Part shown: in pieces, positions 44,299 through 54,281 of the stretch
Numbering within the stretch: position 1 is the stretch's first letter
Layout: each line of letters begins with the position of its first letter
Source of the DNA: Denitratisoma oestradiolicum
GTDB taxonomy: Bacteria; Pseudomonadota; Gammaproteobacteria; Burkholderiales; Rhodocyclaceae
Direction: 5' to 3'
Assembly (NCBI RefSeq): GCF_902813185.1
Contig: NZ_LR778301.1
Span: 4,010,001-4,074,000 of the forward strand
Length of the DNA: 64,000 nucleotides
The notes under the pieces: model-generated
What the model was told of the DNA's origin: nothing
The model's input: the letters and a program-made list of their open reading frames with translations, nothing else
The model's database searches: none
Position numbers and translations under genes: made by a program

Positions 44299-45876
44299 CT
44301 ATGCGTAGCCGGCCCGTTCGTGGTCGTCGCCCCGGCTCAACAGGGCGGTGAGCCGGCACTGGCTGGTCTTGCCGCCTTCCTGTACCTCCACTACCCGCCC
44401 CAGGCGGAAGCTGCCGGGGGGCAGGATCAGGCTGGAGGCCTCCCCTGCCGCCGCCGGGGGCAGACGAAAGCCTGGCCGCAGCGCTTCCTTGGCCTCGGTG
44501 CGCACCCCCACCGGAATCGCCGGTCCGGGCAGCAACAGCAGGCCCACATGAAGGCTGCCATCGGTTTCTGTCAACAGCCAGCGAGCCATGGCCAGGGTAT
44601 AGGTTTTGGCGCCGGGGGGCACCACCGCAAACAAGCGGCCAGGGCCGATGCGGGCTCCTGTCGTCGCGGCCGGCCGCACCAGGCGCAGGCCGGTGGCGCT
44701 GGCGTTGATCAGTTCCCAGGCGTCTTCCGGCTCGAATTCGGGATGGGCTTCCGCGACAAGGTCCTTCTGAATGAACTGGCTGGTGCCGAAGGTGGCCATG
44801 CGCTCCCGTTCCTGGCGCAGTTGCTCGACGCTCTTGACCACGGGCTGTTTTAGGATCTTGCGTCCGTAGAGCTGATAGTGGGCCGCCGCCAGGCCGGGCA
44901 CCAGGGGGCAGGGGCCGCTGCCGGCGTTGCGTTCCTGCTGGCGCGGCATGGCCCCTTTGCACCAGCGTTGGTAGAGCTGGGCCAGGAGCTGGCCGCAAGC
45001 GGGCTGGGGGCAGTCATCCCCCAGTTGCAATTCACCCGGAGCCACCCCCTGCTCCAGTTGGGCCATACGCTGTTTGATGCTCTTGCGCAGAGCCATCGTA
45101 TCCAGATAGCGACTGTCCGCGTCCTTGCCGGGCATGACTACGGGCGGCCGGTCCCCTCCCAGGGCTACGCACAGGGGCAAGGCATCCATCAGGGTCGGCG
45201 GCGAGGAGAGCAGGCGCAGTTTGCCCCCCCAGCGTCTGGCCCAGCGCAGCATCCAGGGCAACTGCCGCTGGGAAATCTCATGGGGGCCAGCGGCCTGAAT
45301 CAGCAGGGCAGCGCCGTAAGCCGCCAGGGGCGTGATCAAATGGCTATGGCCCGGCACATCCACCTCCTGCTCCACCACCCCCTGCTGTTCCGCCAGGGCA
45401 ATCAACCCATGGAGGGTCCGCCAATGGCTGGCACCAGGCTGACGCCGGGCCAGAATCAGGATCTGCTGCACGTCCACCTGGGCCGCCAGTGCCCGTTGCA
45501 GGGCCAGGGCCGAGTTTGGGCCGGGCTCCACGGTCTCGACGCAACGCAGATAGCCATCCACCCGTGCCCGGCCCAGGGCCAGGGCCGCTTCCAGGGCCAT
45601 CTGTTCGGCCACTGCCAAGGGCAGGGGCTTGCCGATGAAGCGCTGGCCGAGGCTCTGCTGCAATTCTCCAATCGCCGGCGCCAGGGCATCGAGCAGTGCC
45701 CTGCGGGCACCGGGCTCCAGGGGATGGCGGTTCAGTATCCCAATCTGCTCCGTCAGTCGCGCCGCCGCCTCGGTCGGGTTGGCCAGGGGGAGGTCCGCGA
45801 GCCACGCCAGGCCGCCGGCTGGGTCGATGAAGGCCGGTGTCTGGCGGCCGTCGAGAAGTGGGAGATCGAAGGCCAT
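44299..45876 (-). CDS. Betaproteobacterial protein with C-terminal PilZ-like fold
   Basis: 525 residues, soluble. I recognise it only loosely. The first 300 residues are helical (PTEAAARLTEQIGILNRHPLEPGARRALLDALAP, QRFIGKPLPLAVAEQMALEAALALGRA). The last 150 have a beta-rich pattern, WELINASATGLRLVRP...IGPGRLFAVVPP...TLAMARWLLTETDGSLHVGLLLL. That recalls PilZ domains but lacks a clear RxxxR c-di-GMP motif; 'NASATGLRL' stands where D/NxSxxG is expected. It may be a c-di-GMP-related adaptor of type IV pili or motility; this is inference. Confidence 0.65.
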   Translation of the reverse strand: MAFDLPLLDGRQTPAFIDPAGGLAWLADLPLANPTEAAARLTEQIGILNRHPLEPGARRALLDALAPAIGELQQSLGQRFIGKPLPLAVAEQMALEAALALGRARVDGYLRCVETVEPGPNSALALQRALAAQVDVQQILILARRQPGASHWRTLHGLIALAEQQGVVEQEVDVPGHSHLITPLAAYGAALLIQAAGPHEISQRQLPWMLRWARRWGGKLRLLSSPPTLMDALPLCVALGGDRPPVVMPGKDADSRYLDTMALRKSIKQRMAQLEQGVAPGELQLGDDCPQPACGQLLAQLYQRWCKGAMPRQQERNAGSGPCPLVPGLAAAHYQLYGRKILKQPVVKSVEQLRQERERMATFGTSQFIQKDLVAEAHPEFEPEDAWELINASATGLRLVRPAATTGARIGPGRLFAVVPPGAKTYTLAMARWLLTETDGSLHVGLLLLPGPAIPVGVRTEAKEALRPGFRLPPAAAGEASSLILPPGSFRLGRVVEVQEGGKTSQCRLTALLSRGDDHERAGYA

Positions 45877-45889
45877 GGGATGCTCCTCT

Positions 45890-45922
45890 CAAGAAAACGA
45901 AGGGCCGCCCCGAGTTTTCTTG
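45890..45922. promoter_or_regulatory. Stem-loop upstream of the PilZ-like gene
   Basis: A perfect 9-bp stem caagaaaac (45890-45898) / gttttcttg (45914-45922) competes with a second stem formed by ggccgcccc (45903-45911) and the ggggcggcc just downstream. Two exclusive stems between the HIT gene and this one could be a simple terminator or an attenuator. Confidence 0.4.
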
Positions 45923-45958
45923 CCCCCCGGGGGCGGCCGCAAGGCGGTCTGGGGGTGC

Positions 45959-46396
45959 TCAATTGTTGCAGACTTCCGCCAGGGCCTGCATCAGTGCTTG
46001 ACGCAGGGCGGCGCTGGTGGGGGCCGGCCGGTCAGGGGGCGGGCGGCTGGCCGGTGCCCAGATGGGCGCGGGGAAATGACTGTCGTCGCGCCAGCGGGGA
46101 ATCACGTGCCAGTGCAGGTGGGGCACCACATTGCCCAGGCTGGCCAGATTGATCTTGTCGGGGGCCAGGAGACTGCGCAGGGCAATTTCCGTCGCCAGCA
46201 CCACGTTGAACAGGTGACGTTGTTCGGTGGGTGCCAGATCGCTCATCTCGCTCGCATGGCCATGCCAGACGACCCGACAGAAGCCGGGGAAAGCACTGCC
46301 TTCCGGGCCCTCGACACGGATCACCCGGCACAGGGCATCCTCCCAGAGCAGTTCTCCTCCGGGATGGGTACACAGATCGCAATCAGCTTTGTTCAT
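45959..46396 (-). CDS. HIT-family nucleotide hydrolase
   Basis: 145 residues from the ATG at 46396; a GTG at 46411 that overlaps the RND stop is an alternative. The histidine triad is HLHWHVIPR, preceded by NLASLGNVVP. CDLCTHPGGELLWEDALCRVI is the usual N-terminus with the Cys pair. HIT enzymes hydrolyse dinucleotide or nucleoside-phosphoramidate bonds. The C-terminus has a Pro/Ala-rich stretch (PIWAPASRPPPDRPAP), longer than in most. It lies at the end of the RND pump genes but is probably functionally independent. Confidence 0.9.
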   Translation of the reverse strand: MNKADCDLCTHPGGELLWEDALCRVIRVEGPEGSAFPGFCRVVWHGHASEMSDLAPTEQRHLFNVVLATEIALRSLLAPDKINLASLGNVVPHLHWHVIPRWRDDSHFPAPIWAPASRPPPDRPAPTSAALRQALMQALAEVCNN

Positions 46397-46407
46397 GGCC
46401 AGGTCTT

Positions 46408-49400
46408 TCACGCCAGTGGAGGGCTGTCCGTTGCCGGTTTAAAGGTGGCCCGCCGGGCCAGCCGATCCAGGTAAACATAGATCACCGGGGTCAGGTAGAG
46501 GGTAAGAAACTGGGATACCACCAAACCGCCTACCACCGCCAGGCCCAGGGGCCGCCGCACCTCGGCGCCGGCGCCGAGACCGATGGCGATGGGCAGGGTG
46601 CCGGCCAGGGCGGCCATGGTGGTCATCATGATGGGCCGGAAACGGACCAGGCAGGCCTGGAAGATGGCCTCCCGGGCGGGCAGGTCGCTGCTGCGCTGTT
46701 TCTCCAGGGCGAAGTCGATCATCATGATGGCGTTCTTCTTGACGATGCCCACCAGCATGATCACCCCGACGAAGGCGTAGAGGGACAGGTCGGTGCGGAA
46801 CAGCACCAAGGTCAGCAGGGCGCCCAGGGCCGCCGCCGGCAGGCCCGAGAGAATGGTCAGGGGATGGATGAAGCTCTCGTAGAGAATGCCCAGCACCAGA
46901 TAAACCACCAGCACGGCGAGCAGCAACAACACGCCCAGGCCCTGCATCGAGGAAGCGAAGGCCTGGGCGGTGCCCTGGAGGCTGGTGGTCAGGGATACCG
47001 GCAGGCGCAATTCCTTTTCCAGGGCACGGATGCGGTTCACCGCCTCGCCCAGGGAGACTCCGGGCAGCAGGTTGAAGGAAATGGTCACCGAAGGCAGTTG
47101 GCCCTGGTGGTTCACCATCAGGGCCTGGGTCTTGCGGCTGATCCGGGCCACGGTGTCCAGGGGCACCAGCTGGCCGTTGGCGGCGCGCACGTGAAGCTTG
47201 CCCAGGGCGGTCGGGTCGGCCTGGAAGGCGGGGGCCACTTCCAGGATCACCTGGTACTGGTTGGTGGCGCCGTAGATGGTGGATACCTGGCGGGCGCTGA
47301 AGGCGCTCTGCAGGGCATCCTCCACCTGGCCGAAGGACAGGCCCAGGGCGGCGATCTTGTCCCTATCCACGTCCAGGGCCAGCACCGGGCTCTGGTTCTT
47401 GAGGTTGCTATTGACGTCCACCAAGCCCGGCAGCTGGCGGATCTTCGCCAGCAGGGTGTCGTTCCACTGGTACAGCTCGTCCAGGTCGGTGTCCTGAAGA
47501 GTGTATTGGTACTGGGCCGAGGTGAGCTGGCCGCCGATGTTGATGGGCGGAGGATTCTGCAGGAAGACCTTGATGCCGTGGATTTCCGCCAGCCGGGGAC
47601 GCAGCTGCTGGATGATCTGGTCGGGGCTGACGGAACGCTCCTCCTGGGACTTGAGGGCGATGTACATACTGCCGGTGCTGAGGGTGGGGCGCGAGCCACT
47701 GGTGCCGACGACGGACATCACCCGCGCCACGCCCGAATGGGCGCGCACCACGTCGGCCACCACCTGCTGCCGCTCCACCATGGCGGGGAAGGAGACTTCC
47801 TGGGGGCCTTCGGTGAAGGCGATGATGTAACCCGCATCGCCGCCGGGCAGGAAATCCTTGGATACCAGAACGAACAGGCCCGCTGTGGCCACCAAGGTGG
47901 TGAGGAAGCTGATCAGCACCAGGCGGGGCCGCGCCATGACCCAGGCCAGGCTGCTGCGGTAGGCCCCCAGCAGGGCGTCGAAGAAGTGCTCGAAGGCCTG
48001 ATAGATCCTTCCGTGATGCTGGCCATGGCCAGCATCGTGTTTCAGGTAGCGGCTGCACAGCATGGGTGTCAGGGTCAGGGAGACCAGGCCGGAGACCAGG
48101 ATCGCGGCGCAGATGGTGACGGCGAATTCGTGCAGCAGGCGGCCGACGATGCCCCCCATGAATAGCACCGGGATGAATACCGCCACCAGGGAGATCGTCA
48201 TCGACAGGATGGTGAAGCCGATTTCCTTCGACCCCCGCAGGGCGGCCTGGAAGGGGGATTCCCCAGCTTCCATGTGGCGCACGATGTTTTCCAGCATCAC
48301 GATGGCATCGTCCACGACAAAGCCCACCGAAAGGGTCAGGGCCAGCAAGGAGAGATTGTCCAGGCTGTAGTCCATCAGATGCATGACGGCGAAGGTGCCC
48401 ACCACGGAAATGGGCAGGGCGATGCCGGGGATCAGGGTCGCCGAAATATTGCGCAGGAACAGCAGGATCACCAGGATCACCAGGCAGCCCGAGAGCAGCA
48501 GGGTGAACTGGACATCGGCGATGGCATCCCGGATGGTAACGCTGCGATCGTAGTGGATGTTCAGTTCCACTGACGCGGGCAACTTTTCCTTGAATACGGG
48601 CAGCATGCGCTTGATGGCATCCACCGTCTCCACGGTGTTGGCCCCAGGCTGACGCTGCACCGCCAGGACTATCGCCTCCTTGCCATTGAACCAGGCACTG
48701 GACTTGGTGTTCTCGATGCTGTCCAGCACCGTCGCCACTTCCTCCAGCCGTACCGGGGCGCCGTTGCGCCAGGCCACCACCAGAGGGCGATAGGCCGCTG
48801 CGGTTTCCAGCTGGCCGTTGGCCTTGATGGCCAGACGCTGGTAGGCGCCATCCAGGGTGCCCATGGGCTGGTTCACATTGGCGCTTCTTACCGCCTGAGC
48901 CAGTTCGTCGATGCCGATGCCCCGGGAGGCCAGTTGCGCCGGGTCGGCCTGGACCCGCACGGCGAACTTGCGGCCGCCGAACACCATCACCTGGGCGACG
49001 CCGGAAATAGTGGACAGGCGTTGGGCCAGCTGGGTTTGGGCATAGTCGTCCACCGCCGACATGGGTAGGGTGGACGAGGACATGGCGATGAAAAAGATCG
49101 GCGAATCCGCCGGGTTGACCTTGCGGAAGGATGGCGGCGTCGGCATGTCCGTCGGCAGCTTGCGGGCGGCCGAGGCGATGGCTGACTGCACGTCCTGGGC
49201 GGCGGCATCGATATCCCGGTCCAGATCGAACTGGAGGGTGATGGAGGTCAGTCCTTGGGCGCTGACGGAGTTCATCGAAGCGAGGCCGGCGATGGTGGAG
49301 AACTGGGCCTCCAGGGGCGTGGCCACGGCCGAGGCCATGGTTTCCGGGGGGGCACCGGGCAGGCTGGCCGATACCGCGATGGTGGGGAAATCCACGCTGG

Positions 49401-49512
49401 GTAGTTCCGACACAGGCAGGGCCCGGTAGGCGAACAGGCCGAAGATGAGGATGGCCGCCATCAGCAGCGTGGTCATTACCGGCCGGCGGATGGAAAGCTC
49501 AGGCAGTTGCAT
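46408..49512 (-). CDS. HAE1-type RND multidrug efflux pump (MdtB/MdtC-like)
   Basis: 1034 residues, full length for AcrB-type pumps. It starts with the cytoplasmic/TM1 segment LSIRRPVMTTLLMAAILIFGLFAYRALPVSELPSVDFPTI, which is characteristic of the MdtB/MdtC branch. Twelve helices with two large periplasmic loops follow. Conserved patches include FRKVNPADSPIFFIAMSS, IDAINPxx-like VDAIKRMLPVF, FVVDDAIVMLENIVRHMEAGE (proton-relay Asp pair in TM4), and GIVKKNAIMMIDFALE. It exports drugs or other amphiphiles by proton antiport, with the adaptor at 49522-50592. The partner outer-membrane channel is probably the divergent TolC-like protein at 50746. Confidence 0.95.
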   Translation of the reverse strand: MQLPELSIRRPVMTTLLMAAILIFGLFAYRALPVSELPSVDFPTIAVSASLPGAPPETMASAVATPLEAQFSTIAGLASMNSVSAQGLTSITLQFDLDRDIDAAAQDVQSAIASAARKLPTDMPTPPSFRKVNPADSPIFFIAMSSSTLPMSAVDDYAQTQLAQRLSTISGVAQVMVFGGRKFAVRVQADPAQLASRGIGIDELAQAVRSANVNQPMGTLDGAYQRLAIKANGQLETAAAYRPLVVAWRNGAPVRLEEVATVLDSIENTKSSAWFNGKEAIVLAVQRQPGANTVETVDAIKRMLPVFKEKLPASVELNIHYDRSVTIRDAIADVQFTLLLSGCLVILVILLFLRNISATLIPGIALPISVVGTFAVMHLMDYSLDNLSLLALTLSVGFVVDDAIVMLENIVRHMEAGESPFQAALRGSKEIGFTILSMTISLVAVFIPVLFMGGIVGRLLHEFAVTICAAILVSGLVSLTLTPMLCSRYLKHDAGHGQHHGRIYQAFEHFFDALLGAYRSSLAWVMARPRLVLISFLTTLVATAGLFVLVSKDFLPGGDAGYIIAFTEGPQEVSFPAMVERQQVVADVVRAHSGVARVMSVVGTSGSRPTLSTGSMYIALKSQEERSVSPDQIIQQLRPRLAEIHGIKVFLQNPPPINIGGQLTSAQYQYTLQDTDLDELYQWNDTLLAKIRQLPGLVDVNSNLKNQSPVLALDVDRDKIAALGLSFGQVEDALQSAFSARQVSTIYGATNQYQVILEVAPAFQADPTALGKLHVRAANGQLVPLDTVARISRKTQALMVNHQGQLPSVTISFNLLPGVSLGEAVNRIRALEKELRLPVSLTTSLQGTAQAFASSMQGLGVLLLLAVLVVYLVLGILYESFIHPLTILSGLPAAALGALLTLVLFRTDLSLYAFVGVIMLVGIVKKNAIMMIDFALEKQRSSDLPAREAIFQACLVRFRPIMMTTMAALAGTLPIAIGLGAGAEVRRPLGLAVVGGLVVSQFLTLYLTPVIYVYLDRLARRATFKPATDSPPLA

Positions 49513-49521
49513 CGCGCTTCC

Positions 49522-50592
49522 CTACTGACCGGCAGCAGGCGCAGGTTTCTTGACCTGGGCCAGGGCGCCCGGGGTCAGGCGCAACTGGCCTTCGCTCACC
49601 ACGGTATCGCCGGCGGTGATCCCTTTGGCGATAGCGACCTGTCCCTGGTACTGGGCCGCTACTTCCACCGGGCGCAACTCCACATGCTGATCGGCCTTGA
49701 CCACATAGACATAGCTGCCTTCCGGTCCCTGCTGGATGGCCTGGGCGGGCAAGGTCACTGCGCCGCGCAGTATGTCGAGCACCAGACGCACCTGGACAAA
49801 CTGGCCCGGCAGCAGGGTCTCCTGGGTGTTGGACAGGGTGGCCTTGAGCTGGATGGTGCCGGTGGCACGATCCACGCCATTGTCGAGAAAGCGCACCGGG
49901 CCTTCCCAGGCTGCGCCACCTGGGGCGGTGATCGTGGCCGTCAGGCTGCCCTTGCTCAGGGCGGTCTGCAGGGCCGGCAGATGTTTCTCCGCCACGGTAA
50001 AGCTCACCTTCAGGGGACGTACCCGATTGACCACGGCCAGGGCCGTGTCGTTGGCCTTTACCGCCGTCCCGGGAAACACCAGGCGGGCACCGATGATGCC
50101 GTCGAAAGGTGCTCTTATCGTGGTGTAGCTCAGTTGCAGCCGTGCCAGTTCCGCTGCGGCGGCCTGGGCCTCGGCGCTGGCCCGGACGTCAGCCAATTTT
50201 TCTGCGGAGACAAAGCCCTTGTCCTTCAGCTCCTCGTAGCGCCTTGCATCCAGCCGGGCCTTCTGGGCCAGGGCCTCCACCTGCCGCAGGCGTGCGGCGT
50301 AGTCGGCGGGGTCCAGGTGGATCAGGGCCTCGCCCTTTTTCACATGTTGGCCCTCGGTGAAGGGCACCGCCAACACCTGTCCTTCCACCCGGGCGCGCAG
50401 GGTCACGGTTTCCTCGGCCTCGGTACGTCCTGTCAGGTCCAGCACCACGGGCAGCTCATTCGAGCTTGCCACCACCGTGACTACCGGCACTGCCTGGGGC
50501 GTCGGACTTTGCGCCGATGAGGGCTGCCGGGTGAACCAATAGGCGCCGACGGCCAGGAGGACAATAGCAATCAGGAAGGGGGCTTTCTTCAT
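49522..50592 (-). CDS. RND periplasmic adaptor (MdtA-like)
   Basis: 356 residues. The N-terminal anchor APFLIAIVLLAVGAYWFTR is followed by the beta-barrel/lipoyl/hairpin order of membrane-fusion proteins: VVLDLTGRTEAEETVTLRARVEGQVLAVPFTEGQHVKKGEALIHLDPADYAARL, a helical hairpin (LAQKARLDARRYEELKDKGFVSAEKLADVRAS), and SYTTIRAPFDGIIGARLVFPGT. The C-terminal part VRLVLDILRGAVTLPAQAIQQGPEGSYVYVV closes the barrel. It links the inner-membrane RND pump nine bases downstream to an outer-membrane channel. Confidence 0.94.
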   Translation of the reverse strand: MKKAPFLIAIVLLAVGAYWFTRQPSSAQSPTPQAVPVVTVVASSNELPVVLDLTGRTEAEETVTLRARVEGQVLAVPFTEGQHVKKGEALIHLDPADYAARLRQVEALAQKARLDARRYEELKDKGFVSAEKLADVRASAEAQAAAAELARLQLSYTTIRAPFDGIIGARLVFPGTAVKANDTALAVVNRVRPLKVSFTVAEKHLPALQTALSKGSLTATITAPGGAAWEGPVRFLDNGVDRATGTIQLKATLSNTQETLLPGQFVQVRLVLDILRGAVTLPAQAIQQGPEGSYVYVVKADQHVELRPVEVAAQYQGQVAIAKGITAGDTVVSEGQLRLTPGALAQVKKPAPAAGQ

Positions 50593-50745
50593 GGGGCGGC
50601 AGTGGAGGGGTTTGGGGAGGCGGAACCGGGCCAGCCGATTTTACGCCCCAGACTTGCCAGTGGAATGAGGACAATTACCCAGCGTAACAATCCCTGTCCA
50701 CATTCCGGACCGATAGGGCCGGTTGGCAGAGGTAAACTTGTGCCC

Positions 50746-52113
50746 ATGCTTTCACGAACCCTATCGACGTGCCTGCTCATCGGCCTGGCGCTTTCCGCAG
50801 GAGCGGAAGAGGGTTGGGATCCCTTGGCCGTCGGCAGCTTGACCGCCTCCCCGCCCTCCCCCTGCCAGGCGCTGGACCCCGGTCGGGAACTGACCCTGGC
50901 CGACGCCATCGACGGCGCCCTCTGTGCCAATCCCCAGAGCCGTGAAGCCTGGGCCAATGCCCGGGTGCAGGCGGCCCAGGTGGGTGTGGCCCGGGCGGCC
51001 TACCTGCCCAGCCTGAACGCGACGGCCGCCACGGCCAGGGTCCGGACCGGGGATACCACCCGGGACCAGCGCAGCATTGCCGCCAGTCTGTCCTGGCTGA
51101 TCCTCGATTTCGGTGGCCGGGCTGCCGGCCTGGAAAGCGCCCGCCAATTGCTCGCTGCCGCCAACGCCACCCAGGACGCCACGGTGCAGTCCCTGCTGCT
51201 GGCGACCCTCCAGGCCTACTATCAGACCCAGGCCCTGGGAGCCTCCCGGGAGGCGGCCCTGGCCTCGGAGCGGGCGGCGGAAACCAGCTTCCGCGCCGCC
51301 GAGGCCCGCTACAAGGTCGGCAGCGCGGCTCCCGCCGATCAGCTCCAGGCCAGGACCGCCTGGTCCCAGGCCCAGCTCAACCGGATTGCTGTCGAAGGAA
51401 GACTGAAGACCGCCCAGGGAGCCCTGAACACCCTGATGGGCCGGGATGCCCAGCGCCCCCTGCTGCTGGCGGGCCTGGCCCAGGGAGCGCTGCCGGCGAA
51501 CTTCGAACAGGATCTGGATGCCCTGGTGGCGGAAGCCCGCCGCCGCCGTCCCGACCTGATGGCCGCCGCCGCCCAGACCCAGGCGGCCCGGGCCGGCATC
51601 GACGGGGCGCGGGCCGCCCATTTGCCCAGCCTGAGTCTGGGACTCACGGCCAGCGACACCCATAACGCCGGGCTGGGAGACACTCGCGGCGGCACGGTGG
51701 GCCTGACCCTGAACGTGCCCCTCTTCGCCGGCTTTGCCACCACCTACAAAGTGCGGGCCGCCGAGGCCCAGGCCGAGTCCCGGATGGCGGCCCAGGAACG
51801 GCTGAACCTCCAGGTGGCCCAGGATGTCTGGAATGCCTATCAGGCTTTGGTCACCGCCACCCAGACCACCCGCAGCAGCGCCGATCTGCTGGCCAGTGCC
51901 GAGCAGGCGGACAAGGTGGCCCGGGGCCGCTACCAGGCTGGTGTGGGCAGCCTGCTGGACTTGCTCAATGCCCAGAGCGCCCTGGCCTCGGCCCGGCAGC
52001 AGCGGGTACAGTCCCTCTTTGACTGGAATGTGTCCCGGGCCGCCCTGGCCCAGTCCATGGGTGCCCTGGACCTGGGGCTGATCCAAAACTTGCAGGAAGG
52101 CAGCACGCCATGA
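50746..52113 (+). CDS. TolC-family outer-membrane efflux channel
   Basis: 455 residues from the ATG at 50746; the longer upstream frame is not coding. The signal peptide is RTLSTCLLIGLALSAGA. Two internally repeated OEP halves follow, with LTLADAIDGALCANPQSREAWANARVQAAQVGVARAAYLPSL and later ARRRRPDLMAAAAQTQAARAGIDGARAAHLPSLSL. This is the trimeric helical barrel that spans the periplasm. It overlaps the MacA-like gene by four bases and is divergent from the RND genes, so it may serve both pumps. Confidence 0.93.
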   Translation: MLSRTLSTCLLIGLALSAGAEEGWDPLAVGSLTASPPSPCQALDPGRELTLADAIDGALCANPQSREAWANARVQAAQVGVARAAYLPSLNATAATARVRTGDTTRDQRSIAASLSWLILDFGGRAAGLESARQLLAAANATQDATVQSLLLATLQAYYQTQALGASREAALASERAAETSFRAAEARYKVGSAAPADQLQARTAWSQAQLNRIAVEGRLKTAQGALNTLMGRDAQRPLLLAGLAQGALPANFEQDLDALVAEARRRRPDLMAAAAQTQAARAGIDGARAAHLPSLSLGLTASDTHNAGLGDTRGGTVGLTLNVPLFAGFATTYKVRAAEAQAESRMAAQERLNLQVAQDVWNAYQALVTATQTTRSSADLLASAEQADKVARGRYQAGVGSLLDLLNAQSALASARQQRVQSLFDWNVSRAALAQSMGALDLGLIQNLQEGSTP

Positions 52114-53272
52114 AATTCAAATCCGCCTGGCGCTGGCCGGCCGTCGCCCTTGTCGTGGTTCTTGCCGCCGGGCTCTATTTCGCCTTCGGCCCCCTCGGCA
52201 AGGGTGGCAAGGAACAGCGCTACCAGCAGCAGGCCCTGGAGCGGGGCAACCTGACCCAGAGCGTCTCCGCCAACGGCACCCTCAATCCGGTCACCCTGGT
52301 CAGCGTCGGCACCCAGGTGTCGGGCACGGTGAAAAAACTCCATGTGGATTACAACGCCCGGGTGGATAAAAACCAGGTACTGGCGGAACTGGACGACGTG
52401 CTCTTCGCTGCCCAGGTGGGTCAGGACCAGGCCAGCCTGAAATCGGCCCAGGCCAATCTGGAGTTGACCAGCGCCAACGAAAAACGGGCCCAGTCCCTGT
52501 TCGCCCAGGAATACATTTCCCGCCAGGAACTGGACCAGGCCGTCCAGGCCCGGAAGGCCGCCGTCGCTCAGGTGGAGCAGGTGGGTGCGGCCCTGCGGCG
52601 CAGCCGGGCCAACCTGGGTTATTCGGTGATCCGTTCCCCGGTCTCCGGGGTGGTGGTGGATCGCAGCGTGGACGTGGGTCAGACCGTGGCGGCCAGCTTC
52701 CAGACCCCCACCCTGTTCAAGATCGCCCAGGACCTGTCGAAGATGCAGATCGACTCGGCCTTCGCCGAGGCCGACATCGGCCTGATCCGCCAGGGGCAGA
52801 AAGTGCGTTTCAATGTGGACGCCTTTCCTGACCGGGCCTTCCATGGCGTGGTGCGGCTGATCCGTCTCAACCCGACCACGGTGCAGAACGTGGTGACCTA
52901 CGACGTGGTGATCGCCGTGGACAACCCGGACCAGGTGCTGCTGCCGGGCATGACGGCCTATGTGAATATCGGCGTGGCCCGGCGCGAGGATGCCCTGCTG
53001 GTGCCCAATGCCGCCCTGCGTTTCAAGCCCGCCGAAGCGCCGCCTGCCGCCAAGCCCGGCGAAGGCAAGAAGAAGCGCGATGCCGCCAGTGGCACCGTCT
53101 GGGTGCTGCGTGCCGGCAAGCTCACTCCCGTCACCCTCACCCTGGGCATCAGCGACGGCCGCAATACCGAAATGCTGGCGGGCGAGCTGAAGGCGGGCGA
53201 CCAGGTCATCATCGCCGAGAACGGCCAGGTCAAGGGCAAGTCCGGCGGCGGGCTGCAACTGCGTCCCTTCTG

Positions 53273-53273
<1 letters not shown>
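52110..53273 (+). CDS. macA: MacA-like adaptor of an ABC exporter
   Basis: 387 residues. The inner-membrane anchor is WPAVALVVVLAAGLYFAFG. The adaptor core has SVSANGTLNPVTLVSVGTQVSGTVKKLHVDYNARVDKNQVLAELDDVLF, the helical hairpin QASLKSAQANLELTSANEKRAQSLFAQEYISRQELDQAV, and VIRSPVSGVVVDRSVDVGQTV. The membrane-proximal part has an unusual Lys-rich insert (PAAKPGEGKKKRDAASG). MacA stimulates the MacB ATPase and docks onto TolC. It overlaps the channel gene before it and the ATPase gene after it by a base or a few bases. Confidence 0.92.
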
Positions 53274-53989
<716 letters not shown>

Positions 53990-54002
53990 TTGCACGCAGC
54001 AC

Positions 54003-54110
54003 TAAGGAACGCCGATTAAGTCCGTCACACCGGCGAAGGCCGGTGTCCAGTTTGTTGATTTCCTGGATTCCGGTGTTCGCCGGAATGACGCATGGGGACT
54101 TGTTCGGCGC
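54003..54110. repeat. Palindromic dispersed repeat, copy B
   Basis: It begins taaggaacgccgattaagtc, shared with copy A read in the opposite direction. It contains two further palindromic blocks (caccggcgaaggccggtg; ccggtgttcgccgg) and ends gacgcatggggacttgttcggcg. Compared with copy A it carries an extra internal block of about 40 bases (gtccagtttgttgatttcctggattcc). It lies between the two halves of the MacB transporter. Confidence 0.75.
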
Positions 54111-54119
54111 TTCCCCAAT

Positions 54120-54196
54120 TCCCCCATCCCCCTTCCCCGGGAAGGGGGTGACTAGTCGCCTCCCCCTCCTGGAGGGGGAGGATGGGAGGGGGTGCT
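54120..54196. repeat. GC-rich palindromic repeats between MacB ATPase and permease genes
   Basis: Two hairpins, cccccttccccgggaaggggg and ctccccctcctggagggggag, lie about 20 bases apart. They are the same general kind as the pair at 24.7 kb. Confidence 0.65.
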
Positions 54197-54281
54197 CATC
54201 AATTTGCCAAGGCGCCGCAGGCGCCAATGGCATGCCAGGCCGTATTTATCGCTGGATTTATACCCCGGCAGGATTTTCCAA